DNA from: an uncultured Nitrospina sp.
GTDB lineage: Bacteria; Nitrospinota; Nitrospinia; Nitrospinales; VA-1
Assembly: GCA_913044145.1 (NCBI GenBank)
Contig: CAJWOD010000064.1
Coordinates: 1 to 7,479 of the forward strand
Direction: 5' to 3'
DNA length: 7,479 nucleotides
Of the stretch, positions 1 through 5,612 are shown piece by piece. The number at the start of each line of letters is the position of its first letter. Position 1 is the stretch's first letter. The notes under the pieces are model-generated. The model saw nothing but the letters and a program-made list of their open reading frames with translations, was not told the origin of the DNA and made no database searches. The position numbers were made by a program, and so were the translations under genes.

Positions 1-390
1 CTGGTCATATTTTTCCTCCAGTTCTGAACGGAGTATATTTTTCTGGAATTTTGGAATTCGCTCAATCACCTCTCGCGTTATCCAATCTAATAATTGTTGC
101 AAGCCTTCAATTGCTTCCCGAATTTTTTGAATCATCACGTGCAGCGCACAGGAAACCCATCCATGCAAGACTCCTAGACTCAGATACCAGATGTAGGCTA
201 ACAAAAGAATAGATGTTTCTAGCCATTCGCTCCAGTCAACTGTATCCAGAAACTGTGAGTCGAAGGCGATTGTAGATAAAATGCCCAAACTAAAACCAGT
301 AAAACTGAATAGGAGAAAACTTTTTAATGTTCCAAGAAAAAGTCCACGAAAAAATTTGAGCCAATAGTCGAATATCTGGGACTTATTCAT
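1..390 (-). CDS. Small two-helix membrane protein, unknown function (3' end outside window)
   Basis: I do not recognise this gene. An open frame of 130 codons starts at an ATG (bases 388-390, begins MNKSQIFDYW) and is still open at base 1, so the C-terminus is missing. Two hydrophobic stretches are visible, about residues 16-42 and 60-87, separated by a short acidic, Trp-containing loop (around DTVDWSEWLE). They are followed by a charged, probably helical or coiled-coil tail from about residue 88 with regularly spaced Leu and Ile. This predicts an inner-membrane hairpin with a cytoplasmic tail. The start lies only 3 bases after the stop of the upstream J-domain gene, and there is no good ribosome-binding site of its own, so translation is probably coupled to that gene. 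That placement suggests, without proving, a role linked to the J protein. The reading is supported by continuous codons, tight spacing and coherent hydrophobicity; the function is unknown. Confidence 0.72.
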   Translation of the reverse strand, partial: MNKSQIFDYWLKFFRGLFLGTLKSFLLFSFTGFSLGILSTIAFDSQFLDTVDWSEWLETSILLLAYIWYLSLGVLHGWVSCALHVMIQKIREAIEGLQQLLDWITREVIERIPKFQKNILRSELEEKYDQ

Positions 391-393
391 TTT

Positions 394-1254
394 TTAATTA
401 TTTTGCGCTACATTGGGCTCAATATTTATGGATAAAATCAAGTCTCCGCGTTTTTTGTTTTGGGTGCGACCTTTATTTCGTATCCTTAATTTTCCTCCGG
501 ATGGAAAATTAGCAGGAATACGTACCATTAATTCCTCGGTAGAACCGTCCACCTTGTAAGAAATTTTTTTACGGGTTCCATTCATTGCCTCAAGATAAGG
601 GATGGAAATAGCAAAGTCCATATCGAGAAGAGACTTCTTATCTAATGTGGATTTTTCAAATATTCCCTGAAAATTCTTAACCAAAGGATTATTGGTTTTC
701 GGTTTATTATCTGGATTGGCAGCATCTTTCGCCTTTTTCATTTTATGAAGGGCGTAAAGAGAGGTTCCTACGACTTGTGCCAGTTTAATTCCCATGCCAA
801 TGCGGCCAATGGGACCAGGAACCATTCTGAGGATTCTTCCTAAGCCCCCGACAGCGCCGCCAAAGAAAATCGATTCAAAAAAATTATTGCCCGATCGGAA
901 ACCTGAACGACTGAACTCGCGGTTGAGTTCTTCAAACATATCACTGACATTTTTCCCTTGGAACATGCTGGAGAAAATATCTTCTTGGGAATATTGAAAC
1001 CTAGAGGAACCTCGCCCTGCGAGGCGATCAGCCCGGAAACGATCGTATTCCAATTTTTTTTTTGGATCACTTAATACTCCGTAAGCTTCAGTGATCTCCT
1101 TAAAAATTTCTTCGCTGCGAGGATCGTTTGGGTTGTGATCTGGATGCAATTCCAAAGCCAGTTTTCTAAAAGATTTTTTAATTTCCTCCTGACTGGCAGA
1201 ATCGGATATGTGGAGAATTTTATAATAGTCCTTAAATTCTTTTATTTGAGCCAT
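394..1254 (-). CDS. J-domain co-chaperone with a single DnaJ C-terminal domain, no zinc finger
   Basis: This is a predicted Hsp40-type partner that would stimulate a DnaK ATPase and deliver clients. Residues 9-72 form a J domain with the invariant HPD at 37-39 and the helix IV region around 50-72. Residues 80-135 are a Gly/Phe/Ser-rich linker. Residues 128-176 hold no acidic residue and are rich in Gly, Ile, Leu, Arg and Lys (for example GRILRMVPGPIGRIGMGIK). Residues about 208-282 resemble C-terminal domain I of DnaJ/CbpA, with LEAMNGTRKKISY, then VRIPANFPSGGKLRIRNKG and GDLILSINIEP. The CxxCxGxG zinc-finger repeats are absent, and the protein ends after one C-terminal domain. At 286 residues it is shorter than DnaJ (about 375) or CbpA (about 306), so it is a non-canonical member and I do not call it dnaJ or cbpA. 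It follows the upstream gene by 10 bases with only a weak Shine-Dalgarno. No dnaK or grpE is visible. The family call is firm; the client is unknown. Confidence 0.9.
   Translation of the reverse strand: MAQIKEFKDYYKILHISDSASQEEIKKSFRKLALELHPDHNPNDPRSEEIFKEITEAYGVLSDPKKKLEYDRFRADRLAGRGSSRFQYSQEDIFSSMFQGKNVSDMFEELNREFSRSGFRSGNNFFESIFFGGAVGGLGRILRMVPGPIGRIGMGIKLAQVVGTSLYALHKMKKAKDAANPDNKPKTNNPLVKNFQGIFEKSTLDKKSLLDMDFAISIPYLEAMNGTRKKISYKVDGSTEELMVRIPANFPSGGKLRIRNKGRTQNKKRGDLILSINIEPNVAQNN
1054..1063 (-). repeat. A10 homopolymer inside the J-domain coding sequence
   Basis: Ten consecutive T on the plus strand read as A10 in the mRNA. They encode the three lysines 65-67 of the J protein, in the context Pro-Lys-Lys-Lys-Leu. 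A gain of one A (or a -1 shift) leads after Lys67 to IGIRSFPG and then a TGA at 1030-1028, giving a J-domain-only product of about 75 residues. The loss of one A (or a +1 shift) enters an alternative frame open to about base 840. Long A runs are known sites of transcriptional slippage and of phase variation, but nothing here proves that it happens. Confidence 0.6.
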
Positions 1255-1264
1255 GAGTGATAAG

Positions 1265-1792
1265 TTACATTCCTAGCTTTTGAGCATAGATCGCTTCAGC
1301 CTTTTCCGGACCTTCGAGTGCTGTATTTTTACTTTTGGTTGATAATTTATAAGTATTATCTGTATGTAGACGTTGCTTTAAATTTTCAAAGTGGACTTTT
1401 ATTGGCAAAGCAGCGATTTCCTTTTGCTGGGGAATGAGAATGAAGTTTGATTCTGCCAACACATCCCGGTATTTTCGTTTCATATCCATTTTATAGGCGT
1501 GGTAGCCTTCTATATCTTGAACACCTACGTAGGGTTCGTGGTTCAGTATCTTGTACTTTTTAGGAATATAAACGTTGGCAAAGTAGTCGGGGCCAAGAGA
1601 GTGATGCACAGTAGTTTTAATCTTCAAGACTCTCAGGCTTTCATCGCTCGGGGTCATTTTCATTTCTACCCAGTAACTACGATCATGAAAATTAAGATTT
1701 TCAAGGAAAACTATTCCATAGAGTACGTTGAATTTAAATTGAAGAAAGACCCCTAGAAATATCCATCCAAAAACTCTCCAGAATTTTTTCAC
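1265..1792 (-). CDS. Hypothetical protein with N-terminal signal/anchor helix
   Basis: I do not recognise this 175-residue protein. The start is GTG (1792-1790), and a strong AAGGAG Shine-Dalgarno lies 6 bases upstream, which fixes it. Residues 2-6 are basic (KKFWR), followed by a hydrophobic, aromatic-rich segment at about 7-30 that looks like an uncleaved anchor or signal peptide; no lipobox or Cys is present. The remaining part (about 31-175) is hydrophilic with alternating strand-like segments (for example LRVLKIKTTV and LPIKVHFENL) and a Lys-rich tail ending in AIYAQKLGM, so it is probably an exported, membrane-tethered beta-rich domain. It is the first gene of a cluster with the J-domain protein 10 bases downstream and a two-helix membrane protein after that. 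An open frame on the opposite strand (1499-1756) is shorter and lacks a ribosome-binding site, so I reject it. The gene is likely real; its function is unknown. Confidence 0.75.
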   Translation of the reverse strand: MKKFWRVFGWIFLGVFLQFKFNVLYGIVFLENLNFHDRSYWVEMKMTPSDESLRVLKIKTTVHHSLGPDYFANVYIPKKYKILNHEPYVGVQDIEGYHAYKMDMKRKYRDVLAESNFILIPQQKEIAALPIKVHFENLKQRLHTDNTYKLSTKSKNTALEGPEKAEAIYAQKLGM

Positions 1793-1798
1793 GAAAAA

Positions 1799-1804
1799 CT
1801 CCTT
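1799..1804 (-). promoter_or_regulatory. Shine-Dalgarno AAGGAG fixing a GTG start
   Basis: The minus strand reads AAGGAG followed by TTTTTC and then GTG, a spacing of 6 bases. It is the best ribosome-binding site on the left side of the window and selects the GTG at 1792 as the start of the hypothetical exported protein. Confidence 0.8.
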
Positions 1805-1875
1805 ACACTATTTTAAAATCAACGTTTGATTCTAAATTGAAACTCAATAAAATTAGTCTTACAAAAATATTCTAT

Positions 1876-1892
1876 AACAAATACAATTTGTT
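1876..1892. repeat. Perfect inverted repeat AACAAAT-ACA-ATTTGTT, possible operator
   Basis: A 7-base perfect inverted repeat with a 3-base centre lies in the shared upstream region of two divergent transcription units. The arms are AT-rich and no U-run follows, so it is not a terminator. Its size and symmetry fit a dimeric repressor site. A palindrome of this size can also arise by chance in AT-rich DNA, so regulator binding is only inferred. Confidence 0.3.
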
Positions 1893-1917
1893 GTGTTGTT
1901 TATATCTTTTATTCAGC

Positions 1918-1946
1918 TTGATATTTCGTGCGGCTTCCAATAAATT
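1918..1946 (+). promoter_or_regulatory. Candidate sigma70 promoter for the tmk-ubiX-desulfurase-thiI operon
   Basis: The -35 box TTGATA (1918-1923, 5 of 6 to consensus) is followed by exactly 17 bases and then the -10 box TAAATT (1941-1946, 4 of 6). Transcription would start near 1953, giving a leader of about 130 bases before the GTG of tmk. The region is AT-rich, so chance matches are possible, but spacing and orientation fit the only gap upstream of the four-gene operon. Confidence 0.42.
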
Positions 1947-2068
1947 AAGTCAAAAGACCAGTTTCTGATAGCCAAATGAGGCATCAAAAATCAGCCTGAT
2001 AGAAGATAGTTCGGGAGTCATTTTTCCTGTCTGGAAATCACATGCACTGTTGTTAAGAAAAAATATCC

Positions 2069-2072
2069 GGAG
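2069..2072 (+). promoter_or_regulatory. Shine-Dalgarno GGAG of tmk
   Basis: GGAG lies 9 bases before the GTG at 2082. It supports GTG as the tmk start, which places the Walker A loop at residues 11-19, the usual position for the family. Confidence 0.65.
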
Positions 2073-2081
2073 ACTTTTCCA

Positions 2082-2690
2082 GTGAATCGAGGATTGTTGA
2101 TTGTTTTTGAAGGTATTGATGGCTCTGGTAAGAGCACGCAATGTAGGAGGCTAGCAGAACTTTTAAACAAAAAAGGGATTGCTAATATTTCATTTGCTGA
2201 ACCCACACGAGGTAAATGGGGAATGAAAATCCGCCAGCTTTTAGAGAAAGGTAGAAATGGTATTAGTCCTGATGAGGAGTTGGAATGGTTTATGAATGAT
2301 AGAAAAGAAGATGTGGAACAGAATATTAAACCTGCATTGAAGGCTGGAAAAGTTGTATTGATGGATCGTTATTATTTTTCTACAGCAGCTTATCAGGGTG
2401 CTTTAGGCTTCGATCCACATAAAATAAGGGCAGACAATGAAAAGTTTGCTCCAATTCCAGACCGGGTATTGGTTTTCCATAATTCTCCTGAAATAAGTCT
2501 AGAAAGAATTGAGTCTTCCCGGGAAGAAAAAAGTGCTTTTGAAAAGCGCGATTATTTAATAGCAGTACAGAATATTTTTAAAAGTTTTAGTGGCCCAAAC
2601 ATAAGGTATATTTCGAGCGATCCATCCTTAGAAATAGTTTATGAGCAAGTGGTGTGCGAAGTTCAGGACCTTTTTGAGGTAAAATTATGA
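2082..2690 (+). CDS. tmk: Thymidylate kinase (dTMP kinase), variant motif subtype
   Basis: It phosphorylates dTMP to dTDP with ATP in the cytosol, on the route to dTTP. The 202-residue length is typical. The Walker A loop GIDGSGKST is at 11-19, the acidic nucleotide-monophosphate motif EPT at 40-42, an NDR motif at 72-74, DRYYFSTAAYQG at 95-106 with the DRY signature, and an Arg/Lys/Glu-rich LID (about 144-157). The usual EPGGT motif is replaced by EPTRGKWG, a form I associate with a subset of tmk-like kinases in some bacteria and archaea, so substrate range could be broader than dTMP. The start is GTG, supported by GGAG 9 bases upstream. It is the first gene of the operon; its TGA overlaps the ATG of ubiX (ATGA). 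The kinase family is certain; strict dTMP specificity is likely but unproven. Confidence 0.9.
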   Translation: MNRGLLIVFEGIDGSGKSTQCRRLAELLNKKGIANISFAEPTRGKWGMKIRQLLEKGRNGISPDEELEWFMNDRKEDVEQNIKPALKAGKVVLMDRYYFSTAAYQGALGFDPHKIRADNEKFAPIPDRVLVFHNSPEISLERIESSREEKSAFEKRDYLIAVQNIFKSFSGPNIRYISSDPSLEIVYEQVVCEVQDLFEVKL

Positions 2691-3241
2691 AACGTTTTGT
2701 AATAGCTATAACAGGCGCAAGCGGTGTGTGCTATGGAAAAAGATTGTTTGACTGTCTTAAATCTCAGGCAGAAGTCCATGTGATTATATCTGAGCGGGGC
2801 GTTGAATTGTTGAACATTGAACTAGGACTCAAACCTTCTTATTTTAAGGGTAAAAATGTAACCCTGCATAAGACGACAAAAATTAATACCTCTATTGCCA
2901 GTGGTTCGTTTCATGTCGATGGTATGGTAATCGTCCCTGCGAGTATGGGTACCATAGGTAGAGTTGCTGCCGGGGTTTCGGGTAATTTGATTGAACGGGT
3001 AGCGGATGTCATGCTGAAAGAAAAACGTAAATTGATTTTAGTACCCAGAGAAGCTCCATTAAGTACAATTCACCTTAAAAACCTTCTTGCGTTGGATCAG
3101 GCTGGCGCTTTGATACTTCCTGCTTCTCCTGGTTTTTATCAGCAACAAAATACAGTAGAAAGTCTTGTGGATTTTGTTGTGGCAAGAATCATTGATCAAC
3201 TGGGGGGCGAGCATGACCTGATGCCTCCTTATAAAGTCTGA
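2687..3241 (+). CDS. ubiX: Flavin prenyltransferase UbiX
   Basis: It attaches a dimethylallyl group to reduced FMN, making the prenylated FMN cofactor of UbiD-type decarboxylases used in ubiquinone and other aromatic acid pathways. The 184 residues match the family size (E. coli about 189). Visible features are the N-terminal flavin-binding ITGASG (8-13), ASGSFHVDGMVIVPASMGT (71-89), AAGVSGNLIERVADVMLKE (94-112), the conserved LVPREAPLS (118-126) and a C-terminal MPPYKV. The ATG overlaps the tmk stop, and GAGG lies 7 bases upstream inside tmk. No ubiD or other quinone gene is in the window, so the partner decarboxylase must be elsewhere. A UbiX-like paralogue in futalosine menaquinone synthesis (MqnM type) is an alternative role, although the reaction would be the same. 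Confidence 0.93.
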   Translation: MKRFVIAITGASGVCYGKRLFDCLKSQAEVHVIISERGVELLNIELGLKPSYFKGKNVTLHKTTKINTSIASGSFHVDGMVIVPASMGTIGRVAAGVSGNLIERVADVMLKEKRKLILVPREAPLSTIHLKNLLALDQAGALILPASPGFYQQQNTVESLVDFVVARIIDQLGGEHDLMPPYKV

Positions 3242-3261
3242 GAAAAGCCAGGGTAATTTAA

Positions 3262-4428
3262 ATGATTTATCTGGATAATGCTGCAACCACGTCAATGGAT
3301 CCGGAAATCATTACTTCGCTGCAAGACTATATGCGCGTTCAATTTGCTAATAGCGGAACGGTTTATGGCATTGGAGTCGATGCTAAAAAGAAAATTGAAG
3401 AGGCGAAAGAAAGTATTACTTTTGCTCTAGGAATTCCTTCTTCCCACAATCTTGTTTTCACAAGTTGCGGAACAGAATCGAACAATCTATTTCTAAAGGG
3501 CCTTTGTTTTCCAGATAAAAAAACAGCGTATCTGGGTTTAGAGCATCCCAGCATTACAGAGACCCTTCTTTCCTTTAAAAAATTTGATAATGAACCAGCC
3601 TCTTTGTTGAAATTCAACAGACAGGGAAGACTCGATTTATCCTGCCTTCCATTATTAAAGGAAAAGAAGATCAGGCTTCTTTGTCTTTCGCATGTGAATA
3701 ATGAATTGGGCACGATAAATGATCCAGTTCCTCTAATAGAAGCAATGAAAAAGGAGTCTCCAAAAACTCGCTTATTTTTAGACGGGGTTCAGGCGATTGG
3801 AAAAATCAAATTAAATAAAAGCATGTGGTCGGGTTTAGCAGGGTATTCCTTATCTGCCCATAAGTTTCATGGGCCCAAAGGTATTGGTTTGCTTGTTTAC
3901 AACTCCAATTTAAATTTAGCCCCACAACTCCATGGAGGCAAACAACAATTTGGCGTACGTGCAGGAACCCTTCCGGTTCCATTAATTATGGCTTTTGCGC
4001 AAGCAGTTGAACTGGCGATAGCTAGACAGCAAAAAACGGAGGAACATTTTAAAAAACTACAAGAGCATTTGATTGAAGGATTGAATAAACTGGAAATTCC
4101 GATCTTATACAATTCTGGTTATGGAGAATTTCAATCTCCTGCGATTGTTAATTTTAGTTTTCCTCCTGTCGAAGCGGAGGTGATGGTGCATCATTTGGAA
4201 CAGAAAGAAATATTTGTAGGTATGGGGAGTGCTTGCAGTGCACATTCCAAAGAACCTTCAAAGATTTTAATGGGAATAGGTTTAACTGAAGAGCAAGCAC
4301 GTTGCAGTTTAAGGGTATCTTTTTCTCAGACCAATACCATTAATGAAATTGAAAAATTTCTTCATGCTTTTGCAGAAGCTTATCAAATCCTTTCGCCAAC
4401 CTTTAAAGATAGAGCCGTTAGTCGATGA
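3262..4428 (+). CDS. Cysteine desulfurase, NifS/IscS family, probable sulfur donor to ThiI
   Basis: This PLP enzyme converts L-cysteine to alanine and carries the released sulfur as a persulfide. In 388 residues it shows the N-terminal YLDNAATT (3-10), the cofactor-stacking His in LEHPSI (His95), VNNELGTI (145-152), LFLDGVQAIGK (171-181, Asp174 and Gln177), the Schiff-base lysine K201 in SAHKFHGPKG, FGVRAGT (230-236) and the catalytic loop GSACSAHSKEPS with Cys325. The start is supported by AGGG 8 bases upstream. It lies 20 bases after ubiX, and its TGA overlaps the ATG of thiI (ATGA). No iscU, iscA, fdx or iscR flanks it. By analogy with the dedicated NifZ/ThiI pair of Bacillus subtilis it probably serves tRNA thiolation rather than general Fe-S assembly. 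The enzyme class is firm; exclusive service to ThiI is inference. Confidence 0.93.
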   Translation: MIYLDNAATTSMDPEIITSLQDYMRVQFANSGTVYGIGVDAKKKIEEAKESITFALGIPSSHNLVFTSCGTESNNLFLKGLCFPDKKTAYLGLEHPSITETLLSFKKFDNEPASLLKFNRQGRLDLSCLPLLKEKKIRLLCLSHVNNELGTINDPVPLIEAMKKESPKTRLFLDGVQAIGKIKLNKSMWSGLAGYSLSAHKFHGPKGIGLLVYNSNLNLAPQLHGGKQQFGVRAGTLPVPLIMAFAQAVELAIARQQKTEEHFKKLQEHLIEGLNKLEIPILYNSGYGEFQSPAIVNFSFPPVEAEVMVHHLEQKEIFVGMGSACSAHSKEPSKILMGIGLTEEQARCSLRVSFSQTNTINEIEKFLHAFAEAYQILSPTFKDRAVSR

Positions 4429-5612
4429 TTGAAAAAAGAACCATTTTGGTCCGCTATGATGAAATTGGATTGAAAGGGGGAAACAGAAAGTATTTTACGA
4501 AAATACTATTGAAAAATATCAAACGCGCATTACCGGTGGACAGAGGGATTGAATATCGAGTTCCCAGGGGGAGAATTTTAATCGATGTACCGAAGTCGGT
4601 TGCGGATGAGATTGTGGATCAATTAAAAATGATTCCTGGAATTGCTTCCTATAGTGTTGGGGTTTCTGTGAATCCAGATTTTGATGAAATCGCTGCGTTT
4701 GGAGTAAAATGGATCGAACCTTTGCTTGAGTCGAAGGGTAAACTAAAATTTTGCGTGAGAACCCGGCGTTCGGCAAAAACCTTTCCGAAGACATCCCCGG
4801 AAGTTAATTTTGAAGTCGGTTCTCGAATTATGTCTCAACTCCAAGAGAGAGGCCTCGTGGTTGATATAAAGGGGTCCGAGTTTACTCTTGAAATAGAAAT
4901 AGGTGCTACTGATACAATTATTTTTGATAATAGGCACCCCGGGTTATCTGGATTGCCAGTCGGAAGTGCAGGTAATATATTGTGCATGCTGTCGGGTGGT
5001 ATCGACAGTCCGGTTGCTGCCTACCTAATGGCCTGTCGTGGGTGCAGGGTGCACTTCGTTTTTTTTGACAACCAACCATTTTTGGGTCGGGGGGGCTATG
5101 AAAAGGTTCTAAAGCTATCGAAAATTATTAACCGCTTTCAGGGCAGGGCAAAATTGTTCGTCTTACCCTTCCAAGATATTCAAGTGGCAATAAGAGATCA
5201 TTGCAGGGAAGAAAATCGTGTTGTTCTTTATCGAAGAATGATGTATCGAATTGCAGATGCGATTGCAAAACAATATAAAATGCCAGGACTGGTTACAGGG
5301 GAATCACTGGGACAAGTGGCATCGCAAACCCTGGAAAACCTAGCGGCTGTTACTTGTGTCACTTCCATAAATATTTTTCGGCCCTTGATTGGCATGAATA
5401 AGGAAGGAATCATTAAACGAGCCAAAGAAATTGGCACCTATGAAATTAGCATTGAGCCTCAGCCTGATTGTTGTGCTGTTTTCATGCCTTCTAGTCCCGT
5501 CACGCGGGGAAAAATTCCTATTCTCGAAAATGATGAAGAAAAATTCATGTGGAAAGAATTACAAGAAAAGGCTTTGGACAATATGGAAACGATTCAGGTG
5601 GATAATTTATGA
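4425..5612 (+). CDS. thiI: tRNA 4-thiouridine synthase ThiI, rhodanese-free form
   Basis: ThiI adenylates U8 of tRNA and replaces its oxygen with sulfur, giving 4-thiouridine; in some bacteria the protein also passes sulfur to the thiamine thiazole. At 395 residues it holds an N-terminal ferredoxin-like plus THUMP region (about 1-170, with VRYDEIGLKGGNR at 9-21) and a PP-loop adenylation domain (about 180-365). Visible motifs are LSGGIDSPVAAY (189-200), TGESLGQVASQT (291-302) and PDCCAVFMPSSPVTRGK (347-363), whose cysteine pair (349-350) is the likely sulfur acceptor. The C-terminal rhodanese domain of E. coli ThiI (about 482 residues) is absent, so sulfur should come directly from the desulfurase just upstream, whose stop overlaps this ATG. 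The motif after the PP loop reads FDNQPFLGRGGYEKV instead of the commoner PxTS form. The 3' end overlaps folK on the other strand by 6 bases. Confidence 0.93.
   Translation: MIEKRTILVRYDEIGLKGGNRKYFTKILLKNIKRALPVDRGIEYRVPRGRILIDVPKSVADEIVDQLKMIPGIASYSVGVSVNPDFDEIAAFGVKWIEPLLESKGKLKFCVRTRRSAKTFPKTSPEVNFEVGSRIMSQLQERGLVVDIKGSEFTLEIEIGATDTIIFDNRHPGLSGLPVGSAGNILCMLSGGIDSPVAAYLMACRGCRVHFVFFDNQPFLGRGGYEKVLKLSKIINRFQGRAKLFVLPFQDIQVAIRDHCREENRVVLYRRMMYRIADAIAKQYKMPGLVTGESLGQVASQTLENLAAVTCVTSINIFRPLIGMNKEGIIKRAKEIGTYEISIEPQPDCCAVFMPSSPVTRGKIPILENDEEKFMWKELQEKALDNMETIQVDNL

Larger units (their letters stand above)
1793..2081. other. Divergent intergenic region between the J-protein cluster and tmk operon
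   Basis: These 289 very AT-rich bases hold no supportable gene. The contents I can see are the Shine-Dalgarno of the minus-strand gene (1799-1804), a perfect palindrome (1876-1892), a sigma70-like promoter facing tmk (1918-1946), a transcribed leader of roughly 130 bases, and the tmk Shine-Dalgarno GGAG (2069-2072). A weak minus-strand promoter can be proposed with -35 TTGTTA at 1877-1872 overlapping the palindrome and -10 ACTAAT 17 bases downstream, but each box matches consensus at only 4 of 6 positions. No terminator, tRNA or recognisable riboswitch is visible. Confidence 0.6.

Noticed and set aside
840..1070. Alternative minus-strand frame of about 76 codons inside the J-protein gene
   Set aside because: It begins at a GTG without a ribosome-binding site, has no recognisable domain, and overlaps a clear J protein. 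It matters only as the +1 frame after the A10 tract.
1499..1756. Plus-strand open frame opposite the hypothetical exported protein
   Set aside because: It has no Shine-Dalgarno or promoter, and the minus-strand gene has a strong AAGGAG, a signal-like N-terminus and operon spacing.
1976..1999. Seven-codon open frame (MRHQKSA) in the tmk leader as a regulatory leader peptide
   Set aside because: It has no Shine-Dalgarno, no run of a regulatory amino acid and no attenuator hairpin after it.
2028..2039. Short TTTCC/GGAAA inverted repeat as a terminator or riboswitch stem
   Set aside because: The stem is only about five pairs, has no U-run and no conserved riboswitch core around it.
1950..2206. 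Minus-strand open frames antisense to the start of tmk and its leader
   Set aside because: They overlap the conserved P-loop coding region of tmk, and the translations look like low-complexity shadows with no family resemblance.
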